Source: Algoriphagus sp. (GTDB lineage: Bacteria > Bacteroidota > Bacteroidia > Cytophagales > Cyclobacteriaceae). From it: DNA of 64,000 nt. The DNA lies in NCBI RefSeq assembly GCF_024305035.1, contig NZ_JAMWZB010000010.1, forward strand, positions 62,001-126,000, read 5' to 3'. The position numbers and the translations under genes were made by a program. Positions within the stretch are counted from its first letter, which is position 1, and each line of letters opens with the position of its first letter. This document shows, one piece after another, positions 34,629 through 44,197 of this stretch. The notes below the pieces were generated by a model. It did no database searches and had not been told where the DNA came from. It saw only the letters and a program-made list of their open reading frames with translations.

Positions 34629-37600
34629 ATGAAAAAAGTCATACTATTTCATGTATGGGCTATGTCCAAAAAAATACTACAAGTTTTTCTGATTCAATGC
34701 CTTTCGATGAGCGTCTTATTTGCCAACTCCGGCAATGCACAAATTAAGACCATCGATCAGGTAGAATTGACACTCAATCTTAGCAATGCCGGATTACTAG
34801 AGGCATTTAACCGGATTGAGCATGCCACGGGTTTCAACTTTGTCTACACCAACAAAGAGTTGAAAAATGTGCCTCAAGTTAATCTGAAGGCAAATTCTAA
34901 TGTCTACGATGCGCTAGTGGAGATATCCAAGCAAACGGGATTGAATTTTAAACAGGTCAATGGAAATATCCATGTACGCAGAAACAGTACTGCCCAAGCC
35001 TCCCAATCGGTGGTCATTGAGGAACAGGAAGATGTTGCTGTCAGTGGAGTAGTCTATGACGATACAGGAGTTGCCCTACCGGGCGCATCGGTGATTGAAA
35101 AAGGAACCACCAATGGGACGGTAACCGATCTGGATGGAAGCTTCAGTCTGACCGTATCCTCTTCGGAATCTGTCTTGGTCGTGTCCTTCATCGGGATGTT
35201 AACCCAGGAAATTACCGTGGGACAGCAGAGCGAATTCACCATCAATCTAGAGCAAGACACTAAATCCCTTGAGGAGGTTGTCGTGATCGGATACGGAACC
35301 CAAAAGCGGAGAGAAATCACCTCCTCAGTGGCTAAAGTAAATGAGGAAAGTTTCAATTCCGGTGGGGTTCGCTCGCCTTTGGATTTGATTCAAGGAAAGG
35401 TGGCTGGATTGAGTATCACGCGAACGGAAGGTAACAACCCGAACTCTGGAGCTGCCATTCAGCTCAGAGGGGTGACCTCCTTGACCGGAAACCTGAGTCC
35501 ATTGATTGTCATTGACGGGATTCCAGGGGGAAGCTTGGATTTATTGCAGCAGGATGATATTGCATCATTTGATGTGCTCAAGGACGGTTCGGCTGCAGCC
35601 ATCTACGGTACCCGGGGAAATAATGGGGTGATTCTCATTACAACCAAAAAAGGAAAAGCCGGTGATCCAAGATTCGAATATTCTACTTATTTCCAGCGGG
35701 ACGTGGTGGACAGAAAACCCGATTTTCTCACTGCTGAGGAATACCGAGACCTAATCGATCAAGGCTTAATTGGTGAAGGAAATGATTTGGGAGCTTCCAC
35801 TGACCTGTATGATGAATTGCTCAACAAACAAAACTTCAGTCAGTACCATAATTTTGCCGCTTCCGGAGGTACGTTGAATTCCAATTACCGGGCTTCCTTT
35901 TACTTTAATGATGCCGAAGGGATGGCCAAAGAAAATAGCCGTCGACAGTTTGGGGGCAGAATCAACTTTAATCAGACCGGACTTGAGGGTAGATTGCAGA
36001 TGCAGTCCAATTTGGCCACTAATTTTAATTTAGCCAATCTTTTAGGAGGTGGAGGCACTGATTTTGAACAGGCAATTCAACGTAATCCAACCGCGCCGAT
36101 TCGGGATGAAAACGGTGAATTTGTAGAAACGGAAGCCTTTAATAACTACAACCCTCTGTCACGGCTACAGCACCGGATCAATGAGCGAAATCAGGCAACT
36201 TTCTCCGGGGATACCCGATTCACCTTTGAAATCATCGAAGGATTGACGGTTAGTGCTTTTGGAGCACATGTTAGAAACACTTTCAACGACCGACAGTATC
36301 GATCGCTCTTGGATTTTGCCCAGCGTCCCAATGCCCAATATCAGGGAACCGGATACGCTCGGAAGTACAATGAATTGACTTGGACCAACGTATTTGAATC
36401 CACCGTAAATTATAAGCGAAACTTTGGGGATCATGCCTTCGACTTTATTGGAGGATATTCGTATCAGTACAGCACCTACGAGAATTTTGCGGTCAACAAC
36501 AATGGGTTTACTACCGATGCGTTTCTGGACTGGAACTTGGGTGCGGGTAGTGCGATCAACAATACTTTGCTTCCCAGACCCGGTATGGGGAGCTTCAAGG
36601 ATGACAATACCTTGATTGCTTTGTTTGGCCGAGTCAGCTATTCCTTCAATGAAAAGTATTTTGGTCAGGTGACTTTCCGAAGAGAAGGCTCGTCCAAATT
36701 TGGGGCAAACAACAAGTGGGGTAACTTCCCGGCCTTTTCTGCCGGATGGGATCTTTCCAAAGAGGATTTTCTTTCCGGAATCAGTCAGATAGACAATTTG
36801 AAACTTCGCGTAGGATATGGAGTCACCGGTAATCAGGGGATTCCTAATTACCAGTCCTTGGTTACTTTAAGTACCGGTGGAGTGTATCCTCAAGAGGGAA
36901 TTTTCTATCAGACCTACGGACCCTCCAGAAACCCAAATCCAGACCTTCGGTGGGAGAAAAAACAGGAATGGAATATTGGATTGGATTTTGGCGTATTCAA
37001 CAATCGCTTAACCGGTTCTTTGGATATCTATCAGCGTAATACCGTGGACTTGCTTAATAATTACACTGCACAGCAGCCTCCGTTCGTTCGAAGCTCCATT
37101 TACACCAATGTAGGAAGTATCAAAAACAAAGGGGTGGAACTTTACCTCAATGGGGTGATTGTGGAAAAAGAGGGTTTCCGATACAGTGTGGATTTTGCCG
37201 CAAACTCCCAATTTAATGAATTGAGTACGCTTTCCAATGAGTTTTACTCTGCGGATTTCTTGGAATATGGCTTTTTGCCTTCTCCGGGTAATCTCGGTGC
37301 TGCGATTCGACTGGAAGAAGGCGGGAAAGTTGGAAACTTCTACGGAAAACGCTTTGCCGGATTTGATGAAGATGGCAAGTGGTTGTTTTTCAATGCTGAC
37401 GGAGATGCAGTTTCTGCTAGCGAAATCACTCCTGGTGATCTGACAGTGATCGGAAATGGAGTACCCAAATACATGGCCTCCCTTTCTAATAACATCAGTT
37501 ATAAAAACTGGGACTTTACGGTTTTCTTCCGAGGAAAATTTGGCTATGATATCCTCAATACACAAGATTTGTATTTTGGAAATAAGGCCTGGTTGCCCAA

Positions 37601-37910
37601 TAACCTGTTAAGCAGTGCCATCACCAAAAATGCCGAGTTGGACGATAATCCGCAGTTCTCGGATTATTATTTGGAAAATGGAAGCTTCGTGAAGCTGGAC
37701 AACGTGACCATCGGGTACAACTTTGATGTGAGTGGAAAAGCAGTGAAAAACCTCCGGGTATACGCCACCGGGAGAAATTTACTGACCTTTACGGGTTATT
37801 CCGGATTGGATCCTGAGTTGCAGGATACAGGTTTCACCACCGGGATAGATAACCGCGGATTCTATCCACGGACCAATTCGTATACCCTGGGTTTGAACAT
37901 CACTTTCTAA
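34629..37910 (+). CDS. susC: SusC/RagA-type TonB-dependent receptor with STN signalling domain
   Basis: A 1093-residue receptor. After the signal (residues 1-37) comes an STN domain (about 45-117, LTLNLSNAGLLEAFNRIEHA), then a carboxypeptidase-regulatory-like domain (about 133-205, VSGVVYDDTGVALPGASVIE). The SusC-specific motif LEEVVVIGYGTQKRREITSS marks the start of the plug, and the beta-barrel ends in TLGLNITF. The STN domain means it signals through FecR to the upstream sigma factor. SusD follows 12 bases downstream. The substrate is probably an oligosaccharide or glycoside handled by the DUF1080 protein. Confidence 0.95.
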   Translation: MKKVILFHVWAMSKKILQVFLIQCLSMSVLFANSGNAQIKTIDQVELTLNLSNAGLLEAFNRIEHATGFNFVYTNKELKNVPQVNLKANSNVYDALVEISKQTGLNFKQVNGNIHVRRNSTAQASQSVVIEEQEDVAVSGVVYDDTGVALPGASVIEKGTTNGTVTDLDGSFSLTVSSSESVLVVSFIGMLTQEITVGQQSEFTINLEQDTKSLEEVVVIGYGTQKRREITSSVAKVNEESFNSGGVRSPLDLIQGKVAGLSITRTEGNNPNSGAAIQLRGVTSLTGNLSPLIVIDGIPGGSLDLLQQDDIASFDVLKDGSAAAIYGTRGNNGVILITTKKGKAGDPRFEYSTYFQRDVVDRKPDFLTAEEYRDLIDQGLIGEGNDLGASTDLYDELLNKQNFSQYHNFAASGGTLNSNYRASFYFNDAEGMAKENSRRQFGGRINFNQTGLEGRLQMQSNLATNFNLANLLGGGGTDFEQAIQRNPTAPIRDENGEFVETEAFNNYNPLSRLQHRINERNQATFSGDTRFTFEIIEGLTVSAFGAHVRNTFNDRQYRSLLDFAQRPNAQYQGTGYARKYNELTWTNVFESTVNYKRNFGDHAFDFIGGYSYQYSTYENFAVNNNGFTTDAFLDWNLGAGSAINNTLLPRPGMGSFKDDNTLIALFGRVSYSFNEKYFGQVTFRREGSSKFGANNKWGNFPAFSAGWDLSKEDFLSGISQIDNLKLRVGYGVTGNQGIPNYQSLVTLSTGGVYPQEGIFYQTYGPSRNPNPDLRWEKKQEWNIGLDFGVFNNRLTGSLDIYQRNTVDLLNNYTAQQPPFVRSSIYTNVGSIKNKGVELYLNGVIVEKEGFRYSVDFAANSQFNELSTLSNEFYSADFLEYGFLPSPGNLGAAIRLEEGGKVGNFYGKRFAGFDEDGKWLFFNADGDAVSASEITPGDLTVIGNGVPKYMASLSNNISYKNWDFTVFFRGKFGYDILNTQDLYFGNKAWLPNNLLSSAITKNAELDDNPQFSDYYLENGSFVKLDNVTIGYNFDVSGKAVKNLRVYATGRNLLTFTGYSGLDPELQDTGFTTGIDNRGFYPRTNSYTLGLNITF

Positions 37911-37922
37911 AAAAGGAGAACT

Positions 37923-39542
37923 ATGAAATTTATCAAAAAAACATATCAAATTTTAGTCGCTTTTGTCCTTGTTGGAGTGAGTAGTTGTATGGATCTCTCC
38001 GAGACTTTTTACAGTGAACTATCCAAGGATAACTTCTATAATAACAAGGTCGAAGTAATGCAGGGTGTCTTGCGTCCCTTTACCCACATGCAGGCTTGGC
38101 TTGCTCCCACGGGACAAAATGGATTTTATTACCATAGTGAAATGGCTGCCGATCAAGTAGCTTGGCCACAGAAAGGTCGACATGGCTTTGATGGAGGAGA
38201 TCACATTCGACTTCACTATCATACTTGGACACCTGACGAACCCCGCATGCGTTCTGCTTGGTCTCTTATGTGGGAAGGAGTAGGCTATGTCAATGCGATT
38301 TTAGGTGATTTGGAAACCCTCGATATTCAGCGTGCCGGTTTGACCGAAGAAGAGCGGGACAAATTAATCGCCGAAGTGAAAGTCATGCGTGCCTACCATT
38401 ACATGCGCATCATGGATATGTGGGGCAATGTGCCGATTATCACTCAGGTGGGAGAGCCACTTAATCCACCCACCTCCCCTCGGGCTGAGGTATTTAATTT
38501 TGTGATGACCGAGCTGGAGGAAAATGTGGAAATGCTCGAACCCCTTTCCCAAGCATTGGTAGGTCGGGTATCCAAAGCAGCAGGCTATGCCATGCTATCA
38601 GAACTTTACCTAAACGCAGAAACTTGGGCGGGTACTCCGATGTGGGATAAATGCATCGAATATTCCGATAAAGTGATTAACGGAGAAGGGGGATCACTTA
38701 CCGGAACCATGGCCTTGGACTCGGATATTTTGGGACCCTTTGAAAATGACAATCACCTGTCCCCGGAAAATATCTTCCAATTTGCTTTCAGTAGAGAAGG
38801 TGGATTTACCTTCAATTGGGGAGGTTTTTATTTTGGTTACGGGAACATGTCCCAGGCCTTAAATGTGACCTACAGTGGATGGAATGCCTTTGTGGTTATC
38901 CCTACAGCTTTTGATGCTTACCAGGAAAATGACCTTAGAAAGCAAGAGTGGTTCTTATTTGGCCCGCAGTATTTCTATGGTACGGATGATCCGATCCTAG
39001 GTACAGAGGAATATGACGGTGAACCTTTGGTGTATGTCAATTCGATCCGACGAAACAGTGAAGGACAAACCGGAGAAGGATCCATGACTGACGGGGAAGA
39101 AAACAGTGGTGCTCGATTCCATAAATACCGATCCGGTACCGTGGATGATGAGGGATACTGGGAGAATGATTATATCATTTATCGTCTCACCGAGATTTAT
39201 TTCAACAAGGCTGAAGCTTTGATGCGTCAAAACGGAGGACAGGCAACCCCAGAGGCCGTAGACCTGATCAATGCTTCCCGGAAACGAGCATTCGCTCCTG
39301 AGGATTGGGCTGATGCTGCGTATACTACTTCTACCCTGACCCTAGAAGAGCTACTTGCCGAAAGGGGACGAGAGTTTATCTTTGAAGGGAAAAGAAGAAC
39401 TGATTTGATCAGATTTGGTAAATTCAGCACCGGAGACTGGTGGGATCACCGTCCAACCAATGATCCTAACCTGAATTTATTCCCTATTCCTCAGATTCAA
39501 ATCACTTCCAATCCTAACCTGGAACAAAACCCTGGATATTAA
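37923..39542 (+). CDS. susD: SusD/RagB-type nutrient-binding lipoprotein
   Basis: A 539-residue lipoprotein (anchor Cys22 in LVGVSSC). The N-terminal SusD_3-like part contains ELSKDNFYNNKVEVMQGV and the TPR-like helical core (MRAYHYMRIMDMWGNVPII; VSKAAGYAMLSELYLNAETW). The C-terminal RagB part has IIYRLTEIYFNKAEALMR and the conserved ending LFPIPQIQITSNPNLEQNPGY. It caps the SusC barrel and binds substrate at the cell surface. It is followed by a hairpin at 39555-39585, after which the two enzyme genes continue in the same direction. Confidence 0.95.
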   Translation: MKFIKKTYQILVAFVLVGVSSCMDLSETFYSELSKDNFYNNKVEVMQGVLRPFTHMQAWLAPTGQNGFYYHSEMAADQVAWPQKGRHGFDGGDHIRLHYHTWTPDEPRMRSAWSLMWEGVGYVNAILGDLETLDIQRAGLTEEERDKLIAEVKVMRAYHYMRIMDMWGNVPIITQVGEPLNPPTSPRAEVFNFVMTELEENVEMLEPLSQALVGRVSKAAGYAMLSELYLNAETWAGTPMWDKCIEYSDKVINGEGGSLTGTMALDSDILGPFENDNHLSPENIFQFAFSREGGFTFNWGGFYFGYGNMSQALNVTYSGWNAFVVIPTAFDAYQENDLRKQEWFLFGPQYFYGTDDPILGTEEYDGEPLVYVNSIRRNSEGQTGEGSMTDGEENSGARFHKYRSGTVDDEGYWENDYIIYRLTEIYFNKAEALMRQNGGQATPEAVDLINASRKRAFAPEDWADAAYTTSTLTLEELLAERGREFIFEGKRRTDLIRFGKFSTGDWWDHRPTNDPNLNLFPIPQIQITSNPNLEQNPGY

Positions 39543-39554
39543 GGCAATAAAAAA

Positions 39555-39585
39555 AGCAACTGGTGGATTTTTTCTGCCAGTTGCT
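39555..39585. terminator. Hairpin after susD
   Basis: AGCAACTGG (39555-39563) pairs with CCAGTTGCT (39577-39585). The A-run precedes rather than follows the stem, so on the plus strand it is a weak terminator or an mRNA-stabilising hairpin. Confidence 0.45.
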
Positions 39586-39620
39586 TAACTTAATCAATTA
39601 AAATCACTTCGCTAAAATTT

Positions 39621-41384
39621 ATGAAATTCAATTCTGGAAAGATTGGACTGGGAATGTTTTTGCTCTGCGCAGGATCATTTTCAAGCCAAGGGCAGACTCA
39701 ATTGACCCTTTCGGATTTTCAATCTCCCTCCAAAAGCTGGAAGGAGGCTGCCCAAGTTTGGGCTGATCCACAGGAAGCCACAATGCTCTATTCCGATGGG
39801 GAGGGGACCGTCTTTTATAATCTACCGGATCGGAAAAATCCCGGTAAAGACCTCATCTCCTCATCAGAATATGGAGATGTGGAGCTAAAAATGGAATACC
39901 TCATGGCCCCAGGCTCCAATTCGGGACTTTACCTACAAGGCCAATATGAAATTCAACTGTTGGACAGCTGGACGACCACCTATCCAAAAGCTGGAGACAA
40001 TGGAGGCATTTACCAGCGGTGGGACGAGTCCAAACCTGAGGCTGAAAAAGGGTATGAAGGTTATGCTCCCCGTCAAAATGCAAGCAAAGCTCCTGGGCTT
40101 TGGCAAACTTTGGAAGTGGGCTTTGAAGCTCCCCGCTTTTCGGCTTCCGGAGAAAAAATCAAAAATGCACACATTCGATACGTTCGGTTGAATGGAGTAG
40201 TGGTCCAGGAAGATGTTTCGCTGAGTGGTCCTACCCGAGGGGCATTACAAGCAAAGGACATAGCCCGAGGTCCGCTTCGGATTCAGGGAGACCATGGGCC
40301 AATTGCCATTCGTAACCTGGAAGTTAAGGCCATGGATACCCCCGCCCCCCAAATCAACGCGTTGACCTATGAAGCCTACGCAGGCAGTTTTACCGAATTG
40401 AATCAAATCGAAGGGAAAAGCCCGGATATAACCGGTGAATTTGAGACTCTGGCTGATTTTTCATCTGGGGTTAGGGGAAATTCACTTGTCAAAGTAGAAG
40501 GAACACTGCAAGTGGAAAAATCAGGAATCTACCGATTTGACATGGCTTCCGCGCAAGGATTGGTTCGGATGGATTTGGCCGATCAATCCAGTGGGGAATT
40601 GAGCAGAAATGGAATTAACCTGGAAGCCAACTTAGAAAAAGGCAGTCATCCGATTACTTTTTGGGTTTCCAAACCCCGTGATTGGAGTACGCAGGGATTT
40701 AGGCTGCAAGTGAGTGAGGCCAACCTTTGGCCGGTTGCCTTAAGTGAACCGGCGGGATTTGCCGAATGGAATACTGACCCAATTTGGGTAGATACCCAAG
40801 AAAATCCAATCATCCGCTCTTTTATGGAAATGCCGGATCGGGGAAAAATTTCCCATGGCGTTTCGGTTTCCTCCCAAGCAGGAATTCATTTTTCCTACGA
40901 TTTGAGCACTGGACGCTTGATTCGGGTTTGGCGCGGAGAATTCTTAGACGCAACCCCGATGTGGAATAACCGAGGAAATGGGGTTTCTCGTCCTTTGGGA
41001 AGTCAAACATACCTGGATAGCCGATCCAAATCAGATCCGATAGCAGGTATTGCCGATTTCCAACCTAAAGGATATCAGGTTATGGGAGATGGAGCAGTCA
41101 AATTTCTGGCGCAGGCCGGAGCAAATCAGATCAGTGATGTGCTTATGCTACTAGAAGATGGTACAGGAATAAAGCGAACGATTACGCTGGGGAATTCCGG
41201 ATCCGAGGTCATTGCCATCGCAGAAGGTTCCCAGATCAAAGAAATTAAACAGGGGCTGTATTTGATTGAAGATACCGGGTTGTATCTATCACTTTCGGAT
41301 GCTAACATGAAGCCTACTGTGAACTCCGAGGGTCAAGTGGTGTTGCCCATCAATTCCACGCTTACCTATACCCTGCTATTTTAA
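39621..41384 (+). CDS. DUF1080 (3-keto-glycoside hydrolase-type) exported protein
   Basis: A 587-residue exported protein (signal MKFNSGKIGLGMFLLCAGSF). Residues 30-240 match DUF1080, a concanavalin-like fold used by 3-keto-disaccharide hydrolases: YGDVELKMEYLMAPGSNSGLYLQGQYEIQLLDSW, GGIYQRW, and IRIQGDHGPIAIRNLEV-type ending. Residues about 255-365 look like a PA14-type carbohydrate-binding sandwich (AYAGSFTELNQIEGKSPDIT). The remaining 220 residues (IRSFMEMPDRGKISHGVSV...) are of unknown function. It is 12 bases upstream of a PQQ-like dehydrogenase with cytochrome c. The oxidation-then-cleavage route for glycosides is inferred. Confidence 0.8.
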   Translation: MKFNSGKIGLGMFLLCAGSFSSQGQTQLTLSDFQSPSKSWKEAAQVWADPQEATMLYSDGEGTVFYNLPDRKNPGKDLISSSEYGDVELKMEYLMAPGSNSGLYLQGQYEIQLLDSWTTTYPKAGDNGGIYQRWDESKPEAEKGYEGYAPRQNASKAPGLWQTLEVGFEAPRFSASGEKIKNAHIRYVRLNGVVVQEDVSLSGPTRGALQAKDIARGPLRIQGDHGPIAIRNLEVKAMDTPAPQINALTYEAYAGSFTELNQIEGKSPDITGEFETLADFSSGVRGNSLVKVEGTLQVEKSGIYRFDMASAQGLVRMDLADQSSGELSRNGINLEANLEKGSHPITFWVSKPRDWSTQGFRLQVSEANLWPVALSEPAGFAEWNTDPIWVDTQENPIIRSFMEMPDRGKISHGVSVSSQAGIHFSYDLSTGRLIRVWRGEFLDATPMWNNRGNGVSRPLGSQTYLDSRSKSDPIAGIADFQPKGYQVMGDGAVKFLAQAGANQISDVLMLLEDGTGIKRTITLGNSGSEVIAIAEGSQIKEIKQGLYLIEDTGLYLSLSDANMKPTVNSEGQVVLPINSTLTYTLLF

Positions 41385-41396
41385 CGAAGATTGAAA

Positions 41397-43331
41397 ATGC
41401 GCAATAACATGCTAGTAAAACATATACGCCTGATTTTGGGCCTTTGCCTGGGATTAGGCTACTCAGTTCAAGCTCAGGAATCTCCCAAAGAGGAAGATTT
41501 CTTCAAAATTGTGAGAGTTCCCGCACCGGAAGGTACTTTGCTGGAAGTTGGGGGATTAGGAATGCTTCCCAATGGAAATCTGGGAGTTGCTACCCGCCGG
41601 GGGGATGTGTATGTGGTCGAAAATCCCACTTCAGCCCGTCCCTATTTTAGGAAATTTGCCTCAGGGCTTCATGAAATTTTAGGTCTTCATTATGAAGAAG
41701 GAAGCTTTTATGTGGTCCAGAGAGGGGAATTGACCCGACTTCGGGATATGGATTCTGATGGGAAAGCGGATTATTATGAAACAGTGGCGTCTTGGCCGCT
41801 CTCGGCTCACTATCATGAGTACAGTTTTGGTCCCAAATTGGCTCCGGACAATACTTTTCTTGTCACCACCAATGTTGCCTTTGGGGATCAGGAATGGTGG
41901 AGAGGGGAGAGTCGCGTGCCTTATCGGGGATGGACCCTAAAAGTGCATCGTGATGGAAGAATCGAGCCTTATGCCACAGGTATGAGATCTCCTGCCGGAC
42001 CGGGGGTCCTTAATGGAGAGATTTTTTATACCGAAAACCAGGGGGATTACATGGCCTCAGGTGGCTTATGGCATTTGGAAAAGGGAGACTTCAGTGGGCA
42101 TCCGGCTGGATTGAGTTGGGCTCAAACTGAAGGTTCACCTATCGAAATGACTACCGCGGAGTTCAATGAAGTGGTGGACCCACAAAAGGTAAAGGATGAA
42201 AATGGACGCTATATCAAGCCTGAAAATGTTCAGGACGATAATTTTATCACGCTATATGAGGCAAAGGAGTCCTTGCCCGAAATCAAATTACCGGCCGTTT
42301 GGTTGCCACATGGAATTCATGGGATTTCCAATTCCGAGCCTTTAGTCATTCCCGAAGGTTACTGGGGTCCTTTTGGAGGCCAGATTCTGGTAGGAGATCA
42401 GGGGCAAAGTAAAATTATGCGAATCATGCTGGAGCAGGTCAATGGGGTTTATCAAGGGGCCTCGATTGATTTCCGTTCCGGATTTCAGTCCGGGGTGCTT
42501 CGGATGGCTTTTGCCGAAGATCAGTCTTTGTTTGTAGGCGAAACCAATAGAGGTTGGGGTTCAGCCGGTGATGCCAATGAAGGACTGCAGCGCCTGATAT
42601 GGAACCGGCAGGTACCTTTTGAAATCCGGGATATCAAAGCCAAGCCGGATGGATTTGAAATCGAATTTACCCATCCGGTAGATCAAGAAAGCGCCATGAA
42701 CAAGGACAGTTATTTCGTGGGCAGCTTTACCTATAAGTATTTTCCGGTGTATGGTTCCGCTCCTGTTCGGAATGAAACCCACCAGATTAAGGGAATAAGG
42801 GTTTCTGAAGATGGAATGAAAGTCAGAATTGCGTTGGATACCTTGTATCAATATCATGTTCATCGCTTGAGTTTCCCAGGTATCCGAGAGAAGGGTAGCT
42901 CTAATGAGTTGGTTCACATGGATGCGTATTATACGCTCAATGAAATTCCAGCCGGGGAAAAAATGGAAATTAAAGCAATGCCAAAGCCCGTGGCCCAGCA
43001 GCCTGCTCAACCCACTCCGGTTAAGAAACCGGCAACGCCTACCCAACCCACCGTGAGGCAAACCGACCAGGTAGTCAATGAAACGGAGATCAAAGCACTC
43101 CTGACCAAAAATACCTGTACGGCCTGTCATGCTACCGACAAAAAACAGGTCGGGCCAGGTTTTAAAGAAATTGCCGAGCGCAGGTATTCCGCGGAACGAA
43201 TCGTTGAGTTGATCTATAATCCAGAGCCCGAAAACTGGCCGGATTACGCCACACCGATGCCGCCGATGCCTCAAGTACCCAGGGAGGAAGCCTTAAAAAT
43301 CGCTAAATGGATCAATTCTCTGAATGACTAA
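41397..43331 (+). CDS. PQQ-dehydrogenase-like propeller with C-terminal cytochrome c
   Basis: A 644-residue exported protein read from ATG 41397; an in-frame TTG at 41391 is less likely. The propeller (about residues 30-420) has the soluble-glucose-dehydrogenase pattern (EVGGLGMLPNGNLGVATRRGDVYVVE, WLPHGIHGISNSEP, GQILVGDQGQSKIMRI). A beta domain follows, then a proline-rich linker around 530-555. The C-terminal cytochrome c has CTACH and the likely ligand Met in ATPMPPMPQ. Electrons from sugar or cyclitol oxidation would pass directly to the attached heme. A canonical PQQ-binding site was not verified. A strong terminator follows. Confidence 0.8.
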   Translation: MRNNMLVKHIRLILGLCLGLGYSVQAQESPKEEDFFKIVRVPAPEGTLLEVGGLGMLPNGNLGVATRRGDVYVVENPTSARPYFRKFASGLHEILGLHYEEGSFYVVQRGELTRLRDMDSDGKADYYETVASWPLSAHYHEYSFGPKLAPDNTFLVTTNVAFGDQEWWRGESRVPYRGWTLKVHRDGRIEPYATGMRSPAGPGVLNGEIFYTENQGDYMASGGLWHLEKGDFSGHPAGLSWAQTEGSPIEMTTAEFNEVVDPQKVKDENGRYIKPENVQDDNFITLYEAKESLPEIKLPAVWLPHGIHGISNSEPLVIPEGYWGPFGGQILVGDQGQSKIMRIMLEQVNGVYQGASIDFRSGFQSGVLRMAFAEDQSLFVGETNRGWGSAGDANEGLQRLIWNRQVPFEIRDIKAKPDGFEIEFTHPVDQESAMNKDSYFVGSFTYKYFPVYGSAPVRNETHQIKGIRVSEDGMKVRIALDTLYQYHVHRLSFPGIREKGSSNELVHMDAYYTLNEIPAGEKMEIKAMPKPVAQQPAQPTPVKKPATPTQPTVRQTDQVVNETEIKALLTKNTCTACHATDKKQVGPGFKEIAERRYSAERIVELIYNPEPENWPDYATPMPPMPQVPREEALKIAKWINSLND

Positions 43332-43380
43332 AGAAATTAAGATTGGGTTTATGAACCACAGTTGATGGTTTGAATTTTTG

Positions 43381-43415
43381 AAAACCAATGGTCTTTTGGG
43401 CCATTGGTTTTTTTT
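43381..43415 (+). terminator. Intrinsic terminator of the SusCD-dehydrogenase operon
   Basis: An 11-base perfect stem, AAAACCAATGG (43381-43391) with CCATTGGTTTT (43401-43411), and eight T ending at 43415. The group II intron begins two bases later. Confidence 0.9.
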
Positions 43416-43417
43416 CG

Positions 43418-44049
43418 GTGTGCCCAGCATGGGCGATAGCTATAGGGTGCAAGTCCCGAACACGCCTTGGCAGTTGGAAGTGTTAGCTTAAGGCAAGGGT
43501 ATCCAACGTAAGGTGGAATCTGAAGGAAGCCGGCGGCAAATCGTTACCCCGAGGAACACGAACCTTATCAGGCATATCCGATGGGATGAGACGGCCAAGT
43601 AAGTCAAAATCCAAAGATTACACGGACATCGGAGTGTAAATGAGGTGGGGACATGGAGTGAAAGTGGGTTGCCTTACCTGAGGAGACCTCATGGACGTAT
43701 GAAAATCCCTCAAGTATGGGAAAGTACGGAGTAAAGCTGGTCATGAGGAGTCAGCCGAAGGCAAAGTACCGGATCACGAGTTAGTTTGGGAAGGCCCGAA
43801 CCTTGCCGTATGGCAGTGAATGAATGTTACCGAAAGGAAAAGGATCAGATACTCGGAAACCAGGCTCCTTACCAAAAGAATAGGACGGAATCCGAAGGAT
43901 GGATAAGAGTGATTCCATTGGAGGATAACTGAAAACAACGCCAAACAAGCCTTTCGAGGCGTAAAAGCAAGAGACTGCCGTATACCGAACGGTACGTACG
44001 GTGGTGTGGGAAGTCGAAACGGGAACTAATCCCGTCTCTCCTACCCGAT
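43418..44049 (+). mobile_element. ORF-less group II intron (ribozyme only)
   Basis: The 5' end GTGTG (43418-43422) fits the GUGYG consensus. It is followed by the hairpin GCCC-AGCAT-GGGC and a long structured region without reading frames. Near the 3' end, 43974-44005 folds as domain V: a nine-pair lower helix (ACTGCCGTA with TACGGTGGT), a two-base CG bulge and a four-pair upper helix capped by GAAC. Domain VI follows (GACGGG/CCCGTC-type stem with AACTAAT) and the end reads CTACCCGAT, matching the terminal AY rule. The length is about 632 bases and domain IV holds no reverse-transcriptase gene. The insertion lies directly behind a terminator, the preferred site of some bacterial classes. Splicing would need a maturase supplied from elsewhere. 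Confidence 0.8.
43974..44005 (+). ncRNA. Group II intron domain V
   Basis: The 32-base hairpin described for the intron, containing CCGTATACCGAACGGTACG and TACGG. This is the catalytic core and the most conserved part of group II ribozymes. The upper stem is two pairs shorter than in Ll.LtrB and the loop is GAAC, not a classical GNRA. Confidence 0.7.
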
Positions 44050-44197
44050 TAAAGCGCAGTGTAATGTTTGAACCATGAACTAGTTGATTTTTTGAATCGC
44101 AATTACCAAGTGGTTTGGCTCTTGGTCAATCCAACTTCCGGGAGTTAAACAAGTGTACATTTTTTCTTCTAATCAGGGGTTAAAATTATTTATCGAG

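Noticed and set aside
37008..37565. 185-codon minus-strand frame inside susC
   Set aside because: It is antisense to a strongly supported SusC barrel and has no domain features.
42561..43274. Long minus-strand frame (237 codons) opposite the PQQ-cytochrome c gene
   Set aside because: It is an antisense shadow of a gene with clear domain motifs; its product is His- and Gly-rich without a recognisable fold.
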